Shown here: positions 30,501 through 43,507 of the stretch, one piece after another | How the letters are laid out: each line of letters begins with the position of its first letter | Numbering within the stretch: position 1 is the first letter of the stretch | Notes under the pieces: generated by a model | Seen by the model: the letters and a program-made list of their open reading frames with translations, nothing else | The model's database searches: none | Told to the model about the DNA's origin: nothing | NCBI GenBank assembly: GCA_037039925.1 | Contig: JAXRKP010000645.1 | Location: 185,408-249,407, forward strand | Reading direction: 5' to 3' | Length of the DNA: 64,000 bases | Origin: Doris montereyensis | Lineage: Eukaryota > Mollusca > Gastropoda > Nudibranchia > Dorididae | Position numbers and translations under genes: made by a program

Positions 30501-33500
30501 TAATGTTGCATTTTATCTATGAGAAACAGTGCATAAATTTCCCACTGCATAAATTCAAACATACAAATTAACATGGTTTCATGAGTTGTACATTTCTTTT
30601 GTCTTTCTTTGTTTCCAATGCAGGGAGTCCAAGCTCAAACAGTAGCAAATTTCTACTTGGCATTTGAAGCTGACCTTGCTCTCATCCCTGTACTTAACAA
30701 AATAGATTTAAAAAATGCAAATCCTGACGTGGTCGAAGAGCAGATTCACAACGTCTTTGATATTGGCAAAGAAGAAATTTTAGGGTACATGTGTAGAAAT
30801 ATAACATTGGATTAAATGTAATATTGCATGAAATGTAGTGGAGTTTAATGTTTGCATGGATGTAAATAAATTATGACTTTACTTCATGTGGATGATTGAA
30901 ATTTAATGAATTAATACTTGTTTGATAATTTTGTCAATTTTCCTTTTCTATTCATTGTAGTTTTGATAATAAATGTTCTTACATGCATCAAATTTTACAA
31001 GCTATGTATCTTTCACAGGTATCAGCTAAGCAAGGGACAGGAGTGCATGAAATACTGGAAGCTGTTATAGAAAGAATACCTCAGTATGTTGCTGTGAATT
31101 AGTAGTGTGAATTGTTAATAGAAACAAAATACAATGATAATTAACATTGTCAAATAGATTTACTAACTAATGTTTGTTACTTTTAAAAACAATATTTCAC
31201 ATTTACTTTTTCTCTTGCTTTAGATAATCTGATCTTAAGATTCATGAATTTTTACCCCATGTTGTAGGGAAACTTTTTCACCAAGAAGCTTTTGTTGAAG
31301 AAATTATGTAGTTTTGCTTAGCTACTTAACCACGCTAATTACATTATAAATATACATTATAAAAAGAATATCATAATTCATGTACAATGGAAGTGAGATT
31401 TAACGAGGTGATCGGGACCAATACTAGGTTCCGTTGTATGAGACCTTTCGTAATATTCATGATATATCTCTGCCTTTAAATTCTTTCCCATTTCAACAGT
31501 ATCAATTAATTTTTGTTTAATTTCAAAGGAAAGGCATTTGTGCTTTGTTGGTTTTGATGTAGATGCCATTTTGATAAATCAGAATGAAGTGATGAAACTA
31601 AAAGAAATGGTAGGCCCTATGGTACTGGGAGTTGCAGATGTGAACTCTAGCACGGTAGAGAAGAAAATAAATGACAGAGAGAGAGAGAAAAGTTTGCCTA
31701 GTCCCTAAGCCTTTGACAAGGTCATGCTGGTCACTAGAACCATTTTGAATTTGATTGGTCCAAAGCTTTCCCCCTGTAGCCAATCTACCATCCTCACAAC
31801 CTAGCCTGGCTGTCAAAAATTCATCTGTCTCGCCTCCCAAACACACACGTGCACATGCAGTGCAGCGTCAATGACTTGACTGTGTACGATGCTTGTTGCT
31901 TGTAAAAATCCACAAAATGAAGTGAATTGAGTGAGAAATTGTTGTTTCCCTGACTTTAGTGACCTCGTTGTAGGTGATTTTACTCATGCCGGGTGCTCGT
32001 AGGTGTGTTGTTCTTTTTACAATGAGAATGAGGGGGATTTCTATTGGCCTTGTTGTAGCCGACATTTTGTTGAGTGCGATCTTAGTGGATCCCATGGTAA
32101 TATAGAATGTCATATAAAATGTCTTCTTTTTTTCCTCCTGACTAAACATGGGAATTTTCAGTTTCTTTTCATACTTTCATGATTTAATTTTCATACATCT
32201 GTTTGTCAACTTCCATAAGTGTATCCAAATTATCTAGTTTATTTTGACAGCTACTGGCTACTCCCTATCGAAAAGAAAATGAAGGTATATTTGAATTTAG
32301 GAGCTTTTTTTATGTCAAATAATATCGATTTGTTTATTTGTCATCAAAGTTGAAATTTTCACATTGCAAAAACAAAAAGATATAAAAGAGGCATTAAATT
32401 AAAAAAAAAACTTTCACAGAAGAAAACAGAAAATTTTCGGACAGGGCAGCCTGGAGAAAGATCATTTCAGGCATCTAAACCCATACACGGAAGGTAGAAC
32501 GGGAACTGATAAAGAAATAAAGAAAGTAAAAACAATCAGGATTTCTAAATGACAGACAATTGTAAAATTATAGACTGTCCTAAACATATTGTCATCTCTG
32601 CCATTCTGTCTTGTAAATTAGAATGAATCCATACCATTTTATGCACAGTGTTTCTTAGAGAGAACGTTTTGTTTCTAGTCCGCAGTCTGAGAGGGGAAAG
32701 CCGTTAAAGTCTTTTGTCTTTGACTCTTGGTATGATAAATTCAAAGGTGTGGTTGCTCATGTCGCTTTGTTTGATGGCAGCATTTCAAAAGGTGACTGTG
32801 ATAAGACTGACTCATTTCCTTTTATTTTAAGTGTTACCTTATTTTCTTGTCTCAAAATTTGTTAACTATCAAGCCTTTCAAAAGATGTATTGTTAAATGG
32901 CTTACTTTCTAAATTGTTTTTAGACATCTTAACACTAAAAGCAAATGAGTAGATGATGTCAGTTGGAGTGCAAAATTTAAGAAGACATATTGATTAATTA
33001 TTTTTCTGTTTGAAATTGCTTTAAAAGATAGTCACATTTCAATACACATCCTTTGTTGTTATTTCTTTGTGTTTTTGTTGTTTTTGTTGTTTTATATTTG
33101 TAAATGATGTATCCCTTACTCATTATAAGAATACCACGCTATAAAGTAATGATATTTATTGTGTCATTTGCACAAGTTAAATTTATTCTGTCTCAAAATC
33201 AGTATTGAATCAAACATCTTTCTCTATTCTTTTTCTTTTCTTTTTTCTTTAAGGGATGATGGAAATATTTTCTTAAAGACATGAAGGATGTTATATCGAT
33301 GTTAAAAATGTCTACATTGGATTGGAATTATTATTCACCTGATAATGATAGTAGAGCTAACATATTTATGTAAAATTTGTATGTTGTTGACTTGTTGTGC
33401 TACTCAATTGTAGGAAGTGGAAGTGTCTTGTAATTCAATGACAGTCTTTATTTTTCTTTTTAAAAATAAGGTAGTATTCTAAATTTTAACTGGACACAAC

Positions 33501-36500
33501 AACGAATGGTGTAAACAAAATCTAATTGATGATTACTCTTTAATTCATTTTTATGTGTTTTGCAATTCCATGTTACTTACAGGGGACAGGATAAGTTGTG
33601 CCAGTAATCAGAAAACATATGAAGTCACTGAAGTTGGTATCATGCATCCCACACAGGTAGCATGCAAATCCTTGTAAGTAGAATTTATTTGAATGTCATG
33701 GCTGAATATGACATTTCTAATCAGCATTCTTAAAATTTCAAGGTTCCAGATGCCATTTTCTGGGCCTATTCATTAATCATTATTAATGTGAACATAAACA
33801 ATTTACCAATTCTGCTAATCCTTTTGTAAATTGTTCTTCTGTATTATAAAACTATGTTGAGACCACATTCATAAAAACAGCTATGTGAAGTTTTTATGCA
33901 TGCCTTTTATGTGTACATAAAAGATATCCTTGCTCATGTCATAATTTTTTTAGAGAAATTCCCATTTCTGCATTTTGTTTTATGTGTCTCAGTGGGGTTA
34001 GTGGTATACTCATTAGGTTGTCGTGCTCAGGATCATGGGGTTCTAGGTTTGGATCCTAGCATTGTCATGCCAGACATTGTATTTTTTGTGAAAGACTTTT
34101 ATCACCCAGGTGCAAATGGGTACCAAAAACAGCTAGGGAGTAAAAATCTGCGACAAACTAGTGTCCTGTCCGGGGAAGTGATTATTATCACCAGTTTCAT
34201 TTCATGCTCTAGGAATCAGGAAAGGCTCTGACTCTATGGCTGATGAGGGTCTTGAAAGGACTTTTACCACGACATTATTTTAATGTAAAGAGGTTATTCA
34301 TCTCTTTTTCTACATTTTTATCACGACTATGTGATTTAATTCTTGAACCACTCACATCATTAATTGAGAATGTATATAATTGAACTTGAAAAACAATCTG
34401 TTTTCGAACTGGTAATTCAATTTGGGAAATTTTATAACAGAATTGTTCAATTATTTGGATTTCTATAAACTTTGTTAAAACCTTACAGTACACAGCTGAT
34501 ATTCTCTCTGACAGGTATGCAGGTCAAGTAGGCTATGCAATGATGAACATGCGTAATGTAAGCGAAGCTAAAATTGGAGACACTTTGTACCATGAGAAAC
34601 AGCCTGTTGAGCCACTTCCAGGATTCAAGAGTGCAACCCCTATGGCAAGTTGTTTAAAAAAAAAATAATTTTGTCATTGTTTTACTGCGGTAGGTGATTT
34701 TTTTTTGTTCTTAAGAGAATAATTCTTCTTCAGGGTCTTAAATACATCATGCAGTACTTAAATGCAGTTTAACTTGTTTATTTGTTGTTGGTTTTTTTGT
34801 TGTTGGTTATGCACAAGTTATAAATTGTGCCTGATTGAGACCGAACTTTGACTCAATTTGTATTATAGATAGGAGAGCTTGTCAGTCTTTGATTAAATAA
34901 TGACTTCACTTTAATAAGCTCTCTACAGACCACCCATCTAGCTTTATTTTCAATAAATGATTTCATTTCTTTATTAATTTGTTTCTCGTGGTTTGCCAGT
35001 ATGAGTTACCTATCCCTTCATTTACTTTTTGTCTTATTTTTAGTTTATGTTCTGTTTTCTGTTACCATCAATTTTCTGTTTTCTTGCTTTGTCATAGTTG
35101 AATTTCGCTCTTATGTCACTTAATTAACTGATGTCTTTAAATTTAAATTGTATTCTTGTGAAACTGAATTAAAAAAAAAGCAAGTAAAGGAAGAATTATT
35201 TTATTAACATTTCATTAAGGATTAGAAAAGTTATGTCAGATACTTTTCAAAAGCTCTATGGAATCATCTGATGATGTTTGTGATTTTATTTGCAGGTCTT
35301 TGCAGGATGTTTCCCAGTGATCAGTCAGAATTTCCCCATCTAAGAAGTGCTATTGAAAAGCTTACTCTCAATGATAGGAGTGTGAACATAAAGGTTGACA
35401 GCAGGTGATTGTTGATTCGCAAAATTATTTAAACATATTTGCATCTGCTCGGCTTTTGTTGTTATAAAACTGTATACATGAGAGAAAACTTGAATAAAAG
35501 AAATAGAATTGATCTATTTATAGAAGTTGTTTTTTGCAGTTTTAAAAGAAAGAAAAAAATTCACAATTTGCCAAAACTTTGTAAAAAACAAATCACCCTG
35601 CTTTGGGCTGTGTTTGGGATCAGTAGCAATTGAGTCAGTTGCTGTGATGTTGCATTTCATCCGGAGATATATACCAGCATGGCAATAAATTACTTGACCT
35701 TTGTTGTTGGTTGGTTTTTCTTTCTTTTTTCATTTTTTCCGCTGCTTTAAAAATTGTTATACATATGTCAATCTGTAAACATTTACCATCCCCATTGCAT
35801 ACTGTTAAATGAATGAACTATTTCAAGTGTCAAGAGGAAAAAAGACTAATGGAGAAATAGGTCAGTGAATAGATTGGCAGTTAAATAGCTGAATGGATGG
35901 ATAGGTGGAAACAGATGGAAAAAGGGACATGTTTATTTCATAAAGATGTATGGATGTGTAAAAGAGACAAAAACAAATGCATAGATGGACATGCTTGTTC
36001 AGGGTAAATGTTTTCTGTTTACTATTCTTTGAAGACAGTTTCATGGAAGACCCTAGGTGTTTGACTTTTTATGGGGTTTTTTGTTCATTACTTTTTTAAC
36101 TTAGCCCTGCGTTAGGTCAAGGATACAGACTTGGTTTTCTGGGTTTGCTTCACATGGAAGTTTTCAATCAACGACTGGAGCAAGAATTTGACACTTCAGT
36201 CATTGTCACTGCTCCAAATGTGGCCTATAAAAGTATGTATATCTTCTTAACCATTCGAAAATCTTTAAACAATTTTTATTACTCAAGCTTTTTAAAAATA
36301 GTTTAAGTGCCAAGGTCAACTTACGTTATTCAGTATGACATAACAGCATCAATGAATCAGTTGTAAATTGAATGAAAAGATCAGCTGTAAAATTGTATAC
36401 TTTCAAAGAGACTATCACTGTAAAGTGGTAAAATATGGGTAAGAAAACATAAGTAAGCGAAAAAAATCAAAAGACACTTGCCACACCCATTAGTTTCTCT

Positions 36501-39500
36501 CTTTTTAAGATGCAAACGAAATTATTTTGTACAGGGTATAAAATTCTTTCCCACAGAATTTGATGTCTGTTTTATGAAAATCAGTTCTTTTTAAACTGAC
36601 ACAGTTGTTTCTTTTTCCTGTAGAGTTTAACATAATATCAAGAAAAGATTTGAATTTCTTTGAAGTAAAACAATAAATCTTGTGCTTGTATTTCCTTTTA
36701 ACTGTATTCAATCTTTTATCTCATCTTTAAATTAATCTTTTTTCTGTCAGTGAAAATCACAGGGAAAAGGTCATAAAACATTATGGTTCTGATGAGGTTA
36801 CAGTTCTCAACCCATGTTTGGTGAGTCATTTCTTAATTAAGTTGATGAAATTATTCAAGAATAAATCTATTTCCATAGTATTCATTGATAGTCTAATTTC
36901 ATGTTTTCATGATATCTTGCACTGTCAGTCATTGTAAGTATTTATGTGGTTATTAAGTATAATTTTACAGCTGCTTCTCTCACCAACCTCTGGTATAAAT
37001 TAAAAGAACATGTTTCAAGACACCAAAATATTTCAGCTCTGCGTGGCTTTGAAGCCACACATAGATTTTAAGAGTAAGAGACACTTCATTCCTTTAATTG
37101 TCAGTCCTAAAGATTTCTTTAATTATCAGTCCTAAAATTTCTTTAATTATCATTTCTAAAAACTTCATTTTTATAAAGAGCTCATCATCAATATGCTAAT
37201 ATTCAGACCTAGTTGTAGTAAACTAAAAATATAGCTAGGAAACCATAGTTGTATCAGGAGCCAGTGTTTCATTAGGATGAATTCAGTTAGAACACAGACT
37301 GCCAGACCGATCACTGATATAGTTATAGATTTATGTATAAAGATATAATTATATATGATGGTAACTGGTAGGCCATAGCTAGAACCAGAATTTAAAAAAT
37401 TAAGACAACAGTGGATGGATCAAAATTTATTCATGCAACCACTGAGCCCTTTAGCTTCAGTATTTCATACATTTTTGTCTATATTATAATTTATAGCATA
37501 ATCTTTGGTTAAACACAAGAAATTTAATTGTCTTTCTTTAATCAGATGCCAGACCCTAACAATGTCACAGAGTATCTGGAGCCAGTGGTCATGGGTACCA
37601 TTATCACCCCTGCAGATTATATCAATGACGTCAATGTATTGTGTCTAGTAAGTCGACATTTCTGTTGTACATACAACATGTCAGATTGGCAGCATAAAAA
37701 GAAATAATCAAAGCAGTGAGAAGTCATTCTCAAACTAAAAGTAGGTATTTCCTTTCAGTAGTTTTGATTGAAAGGTTATACCTCACAATGATTTCACCTT
37801 TTCTTCACAAATCTTCATTTATTTTCTCTTATATCGACATCATTGATGTTGATATATCCAGATTGCATTGTATGTTGTCTTTCTTTTGACTGCTTTTTTG
37901 TTGCTTTATTTTATCTTATTAGGAAAGAAGAGGAATAGTGAAGGATCAGAGTTACATAGACAACAATCGTGTGATGCTTCAGGCTCGATTTCCCCTCTCA
38001 GAAATTCTTGTGGACTTCTTTGATGAGCTCAAATCCATTTCATCAGGCTATGCTAGGTGTGTTACATTTCATGAACACGTACATTAAGTTGATTATTGCT
38101 TTCAGAACATCCTATCATTTAGTATCACCTGATTTAAATAAAGTATGTCCTTAAAATAGAGGACTAATAAATTGCTTTAAACAAGTTTGTTGCTCATTAT
38201 GTTTCAAATCATGTTAATAACCTTTAATTCTTATTAATATTTATGAAAGTCAGTCTTTATTATTCCTAATCTTTTACTGCTAAGCTGACATGTTTCATGA
38301 ATTGGTATGTTTTCAGCTTCTTTCATTCATTTGTATTCTTATTTCTTTGTGTGGCAGTTTTGACTATGAGGATGCTGGTTACCAAACATCAGATCTTCTG
38401 AGAGTAAGTAGTACCAGCAAGTTTTCTCCATTTCACATTAACAGGACAAATAGTTACCATTTATATTAGAATGTCAAAAATTGGTCCAATGTTCATGTAC
38501 TTTCACTTGTTATGTGCAATGCTACATGCACAATGTAAGCCTTCCCTTTTATTAAAAAAACTGAATGGTGCTATTTATTTCCTTAGATGACTTGGAAGTC
38601 AAATACAATTGAATTTATTTTCACATTAAAAGAAATTTGTTCTCAAAATGTTTGTTTCAACTTACTTCAACTCAAGTAAACTTCCTTTATACATGTATTG
38701 CATTCAAGAAAGAGAAAGAAAGTTTTCTAAATAAATAAAAAAGTAGAGGTGTTTTAAATCACAAATTAAGATATTGATGTAATTTTATGTTCATTTACTT
38801 TTTCCCATTGATTCAACATACGAAAGAAAACTTTTTGGCCATAGGTTGACTTTCTCTTGAATGGGCGTGATGTAGATGAATTGACACTGATCTGCCATGT
38901 GAGTAGAGCCAGGGAGACAGCCAGACGAGTTTGCCTCAAGTTGAAAGAAACAATTCCACGTCAACAGTTTGTTATCACCATTCAGGGGAAAGTTGGTGGA
39001 AAAGTCTTAGCCAGAGAAGATATTAAAGCATACAGAAAAGATGTTACTGCCAAATGTGTAAGTTGAAGAAGTGACAGACATCTTAGTTATATTATAGGTC
39101 TTATGATTATATCACAACTGATAATAGCAAGACTTACATAATAATGTAATTAAAAATATACATGTAGGATAGGATTAGGAAGAGGGAAGTAGTCAAAACT
39201 GCACCATTTTTTGCAGAGGTACTTTTTGATTGTATTGCTGTTGAAACCTCATTGTAGCAAACTCAAACAACCTTTTTAATTTTAATTAATACTACTATAG
39301 TGCATTCCTTCATTCTAAAAAAATCCCCAACTAATATTTAGTAAGTCATTCATGTTCTATACTCATTACAATTGCTGTTGTTTAGACTCTTTCCAACCCT
39401 TTCTCCGCATTTCTTTCTGACTTGATATTTTTATGCAATAGTAGTATGAAGTCTTTATGAAACAATGAATTATCTATTGCACTTCAATTTATTGAAAAAG

Positions 39501-39716
39501 GGACATTAGATTTAGAATCACAAAACTCTTTAGACTTCTCTTTTTCAAAATGTTCTGTGATTTTATTTTTCTATTGTGTATCTTTTTCTACAGTATGGTG
39601 GAGATGTAAGCAGAAAGACAAAGCTTTTGAAGAAACAAGCAGAAGGCAAAAAGCGAATGAGGAAAATAGGCAATATTGATATACCCAAAGATGCTTTTCA
39701 TACAAATTCTACGTAA
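24419..39716 (+). CDS. GUF1: Translation factor GUF1, mitochondrial (LepA/EF4 GTPase)
   Basis: Seventeen coding exons: 24419-24562, 25530-25650, 29091-29236, 29679-29759, 30624-30784, 31019-31083, 32679-32791, 33583-33673, 34515-34644, 35296-35404, 36105-36236, 36751-36820, 37546-37647, 37923-38056, 38358-38403, 38845-39057, 39594-39716 (TAA). About 660 residues, as expected for the family. Exon 1 gives a basic, acid-free mitochondrial presequence ([18 protein letters not shown]). G domain: G1 AHVDHGKST (~71-79), G2 RGITVK (~109), G3 DTPGH (135-139), G4 NKID (~189), G5 SAK (~220). Then beta-barrel and EF-G-like domains ([12 protein letters not shown] type, [20 protein letters not shown]) and the LepA-specific C-terminal domain ([33 protein letters not shown]). 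EF4 binds mitochondrial ribosomes and promotes back-translocation and fidelity under stress. Exons 5 and 10 are each one base short, probably assembly errors. Confidence 0.95.
26020..28945 (+). mobile_element. RTE-like non-LTR retrotransposon in GUF1 intron 2, inactive
   Basis: Endonuclease/reverse-transcriptase remnants in plus (sense) orientation. APE-type endonuclease: [89 protein letters not shown], motif [10 protein letters not shown], motif [14 protein letters not shown]. Motif C (F/YADD) is not intact: sequence jumps from SML to DLVLFGKSE with bases missing near 28,110-28,125. Then [10 protein letters not shown] and the C-terminal [17 protein letters not shown] and [10 protein letters not shown] block common in RTE-type elements. 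Several frame breaks and stops, so non-functional. Length about 2.9 kb; the 5' end is approximate and no target-site duplication was resolved. Confidence 0.85.
31378..31600 (-). mobile_element. pogo/Tigger-like DNA transposon remnant in GUF1 intron 6
   Basis: On the minus strand ATG at 31,569 opens [20 protein letters not shown] then [15 protein letters not shown], matching the start of the CENP-B/Tigger helix-turn-helix. The frame soon runs into TTAACGAGGT-type sequence near 31,395, reminiscent of Tigger termini, so most of the transposase is deleted. The region 31,600-32,140, with CAACGAGGTCACTAAAG (minus) near 31,960, may be the rest of the element. Boundaries are uncertain. Confidence 0.5.
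32405..32530 (+). mobile_element. 5'-truncated second copy of the RTE-like LINE
   Basis: GGACAGGGCAGCCTGGAGAA, AGATCATTTC, GCATCTAAA, CCCATA, GAAGGTAGAA and GGGA(A/G)CTGATA match the 3' end of the element at 28,838-28,935 in the same order and orientation, with scattered changes. Only the last ~120 bp are present, typical of incomplete target-primed reverse transcription. Confidence 0.85.
33985..34275 (+). mobile_element. SINE family A copy in GUF1 intron 8
   Basis: tRNA-like head (GGGGTTAGTGGTATACTCAT, B box AGGTTTGGATCC), then ATGCCAGACATTGTATTTT, AAACTAGTGTCCTGTCC, GTGATTATTATCACC and AGGCTCTGACTCTATGGC. An open frame over it is incidental. Confidence 0.75.
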
Positions 39717-39753
39717 ATAATAGTAGAACACTGCTTGTGTTTATATGTTGAAG

Positions 39754-39759
39754 AATAAA
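39754..39759 (+). terminator. GUF1 polyadenylation signal
   Basis: Canonical AATAAA 38 bases after the GUF1 stop codon (TAA 39,714-39,716). A short 3' UTR is implied. Confidence 0.7.
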
Positions 39760-39779
39760 GTTAATGAATACTGTAACTG

Positions 39780-41705
39780 TAATATAAATTGTATGTACAT
39801 CATTCTTGGTTTGACTGTTTCTTCAAGTTATTGTACTTGTCAATGTCAATCTTACAATCATTACAGTATACATTTTAACCCTGCTGAGAACTCGAGGAAA
39901 GATAAATACAGAATTACATTCATGAAAGAACTTCAACTTAGATCAAAGATTTTGTCAACATTGTGTTTTAAATTCAATTTAAAGACCTTATGGTCTTATT
40001 TAAAAAAATTTCCATTGAAAATGAAAATTTCAGACAATTTTGATGAAAAGGAAAATGACACAAGGACAAAAACACTCACAAAGATAGCAAAACTTACATC
40101 AATCAACAACAACAATTCCATCCTCATTTGGCTTTTATTTTCAATAAAAAATACCGATCATGCAGAACAACTTTTTCAGTGATAACAATGGCAATTGGTA
40201 GCCATGTTTATTTAATATTCATGCAATAAAATTCATGACACACAAAATACAACTGTACATTATACATTAGCAAAATTACAAAGCCTATGTATACAGTAAT
40301 TTCATCTCATTTGCCATCAGGCGCTCCTTTGTAATACATAACTATATGAAATACACAATGTTGTTCAAGTCACTTCCCACCAAACCGTCAGAGTTCATTA
40401 ACTAACTGATGGTAGTGTCTTATATTAAGTTATATACTTTCTTATCATGTATGCACATGGTTTTCTTCTGGTCGTGATAAATATAATGTGTGCCCATGAT
40501 ATATTAATTAACATGAAACTGAAACTAAATTTATTGATCAGGAGGTAAATTTAATCGCAAAATTTCACTTGGTTATCTATTGACAAAATACCACCAAATA
40601 AACAATGGAAAGAACACATAATTTTTACACAAATTTCTCCGTTTTAAATGTTTATTGTGTAGAACACAATTTTCTGACACACTTAGTGTGCTACTAAAAA
40701 TATAAGAATATTTTAGAATGACAGTATATTATAGAAAAGTAGAGAATTTAAATGAGTTTTTGAAATGGATGAAATTGTTCAAAATGAAGAATCGTCTCCC
40801 TTGTGTAATAATTACTGATGAGCTTTTATCTTTCTTGATAAAAAAGCTGGGAACTCAATTTTATTTATGGGTTAGAAAAAACCTAACATAAGGGGATTCA
40901 TATCAACTGACACAGGTCAGAAATAAGTCGGCAGTGAAAAGATGAATCTGAGAGATTGATTCAAATGTCTCTATAAGAATAATTTGCAAAACTGGCCCAA
41001 GGTGTTCTATCATAAGTGAAAGTTTAATTCATTGAAATTTACAGTCCACCATAAACAGTGCTCTCAGGGCGAATTAAGAAAATGGAAACAGCAAGATGAA
41101 AAATAAGTGAAAGAATGAAAGGAAAGAGGTAGGACCTACCAGCAATACCCGCCAACGACTACAATAAATGAAAGTGAGATTCATCTAACTCTTACTTTAA
41201 GCAATTCTTTATAACAAAATTTGTGGATCAGGTCATGTACACAAACAATATAGGGCATACTGACATCATCATACTCTCCTTATATTTTGTATCATTGGCA
41301 AACAAGAAACAAATGGCATGGCCATAGTGAACATGGTCCATGTTTGATGTTTGATTTAAGAGTACTGTGTCGCTGTAAGGGGAAATCAATGGTACACTAT
41401 GATATTTTATTAAAGTATTATTTGCCTTGAGAAAAATAACAACATCAATTACATATTATTGTCACCTGTGTGTCACACTCAAAACTTACTCTTGTAATTA
41501 TTTCACTTTCGACTCATTCTTTAAATGTCCTGAAGTCTTAAGTAAGTCATGAACAATGTATGTAAGATTAAGAGCATAATAATAGACCTGTGTGATTCTC
41601 TTTACCTGAAAAGAACATGATTTTAAATCAAGTCTATCAGTTTTCTGTTTATCTCACATCACAGTACAATTCAACTCAATACAACTAAATGATCCACAAA
41701 AGAAA
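39780..41705. other. AT-rich intergenic stretch after GUF1
   Basis: No splice-supported exon or repeat recognised. An open frame at 39,745-40,182 has no recognisable motif and chance-like composition. Confidence 0.4.
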
Positions 41706-41710
41706 TAATG

Positions 41711-43192
41711 GTCGTTCCAAAACTAGTGTTACAGTTCTAAATGCTTAAAAACCAATTGTTATTGAACCGATTGCTCTGACAATTTTGGTAATGACTCCTG
41801 AGTGTTGGGAATTTTTGTTGGCATAAGTTTAAAGATAATGACGTCATTAGTTTTTTGTGTGCTAGACATGAGAATTAGTGCAAGGCATTGAGACGCATTA
41901 GAACCAAGATGTGAAATAAAAACAAAGATCGCCATTTTTCTTAGTCTCAGTGCATCATAGTAATCAAATTATGCTGTTCATATAAAAATAAATTATTGTT
42001 AAAAATCATGTAATCTTTTTCAAGTGTAGAAAAGAAATTCTGATGAAGTGATGAAGAACTGGATTTTGTAAGGAGTTTGAAAGAACGAAAGGACCAGAAA
42101 GAATGCATATTTGGCATGTTATTAAAAAATTTGAACAGAAACCAACCTTATTCCCTGTTACAAATGCTAGTGGCTGCACTGCAGATGTGACAAAGAATAT
42201 TGGAAATATTTAAAGCGCTGAAGCATCAGTCATAGAATTCCTAAACTTTCAATACAACGCTTCATAATTCTGAAACACATCTGGTGTATCCTAATAAGTG
42301 AACTCAATCTGTTTTGTTAAAAGATAATACTTGTGCATGCTCTTACACAACAAGATAGGAAAGAAGGACGCAGATGTGTGTTTGGTTCAAAGAAAAGATC
42401 ACAAAGAACCCAGACCAATTTGGTCATATCTGGTTTAGTGATGAGAAAATCTTCACCTGAACAAACTTGTCTCAAACCACTTCAGCTTCTGGGGCCCTGA
42501 CAGGCCAGATAAAGTTCTTAAAAGAAGAGTGAATAGTCAAAAAATCAGTCTGTATGGCATTCAATATGAAACATGGGTTGCTTGGACCTTATTTCTCCGA
42601 GGAAGATAGTAGACCTGCTGAAAGGTAGAGATGTCATGTTGCTGTTTTTCAGAGATTTATCTAACCAGTTAATGGAAGAGGAGCAGTATCAATCAGCTTG
42701 GTTCATGTAGGATTGAGCATCATCCCATATTGCTAGAGCAACAATAAATCTTCTTTACTAGTTGTTTAATGACTGATTAATTGCCTGCACATACAGCATC
42801 TATGGAACTCACACAGTCCTGATCTCAATCCATGCATCAGCAGTTTATCAACACCGATATGATAATTTTGTCTTACTGAAAGAGGCAATCATTGAATATG
42901 TGGAAAGTGGATAAAGAGACAATATCTCGTATGAAGAGAAGTTTTATTGCCTGTACCAATGCATGTTACAGACAAAGCGGTTCACATATTGATTACCAGA
43001 AAGTTGCGTAGTCCTTCAATGACGTTTTTTCTTCATAATTATAGTAAGTTAATGGGATGTTTACGCTGGTATAACTTGTATCAAATAAAATTCCTTTATG
43101 TCGGGTTCAAATATCTTAATTTGTTTTAAATATTAGCTTCATCTTTATTCAATGCCAGTCTTACAAAACCGTATTATTAGTTTTGGAACGGT
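41711..43192 (+). mobile_element. Tc1/mariner-superfamily relic with terminal inverted repeats
   Basis: CGTTCCAAAACTA at 41,713-41,725 is mirrored by TAGTTTTGGAACG at 43,178-43,190, framing about 1.48 kb. Inside, the transposase DDD triad can be read on the plus strand despite stops: WFSDEKIF (first Asp ~42,440), a D.ASSHIARAT stretch (second Asp 42,711) and HSPDLNP (third Asp 42,821), the last two about 36 codons apart as in DD34-37D mariner/maT-type enzymes. Multiple stops and frame changes make it inactive. Confidence 0.75.
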
Positions 43193-43507
43193 ACTGTAGA
43201 TCGTTCACACATGGGATTCTTATAAAAATGTTTTATTGTGAATTTTATTGCAGACTTCCCTTAATGTCAAATGAACAACATTTATACTGTTCAGTTCCTC
43301 TCATTTTACATCTCAAAGCAAATACATTCTTTAAAAAAACAAAACAAACAACCCAAAGCAAAAGTATAAGTAAACAAGCATTGTGTCACAAAAAAGTGAT
43401 TCTTCATGGTAATAACATAACCAACAGCCAGGCAAACCACTGAATATCACATGTGCTTGTGCGACTACTACATATCATCCTCACTTGACCATTTCTTTCC
43501 TTGCTAG

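Noticed and set aside
33896..34231. 111-codon open frame
   Set aside because: Lies across a tRNA-derived SINE copy inside a GUF1 intron.
39745..40182. 145-codon open frame after GUF1
   Set aside because: Overlaps the GUF1 3' end, has no ATG in good context at its listed start, no recognisable motif and AT-driven composition.
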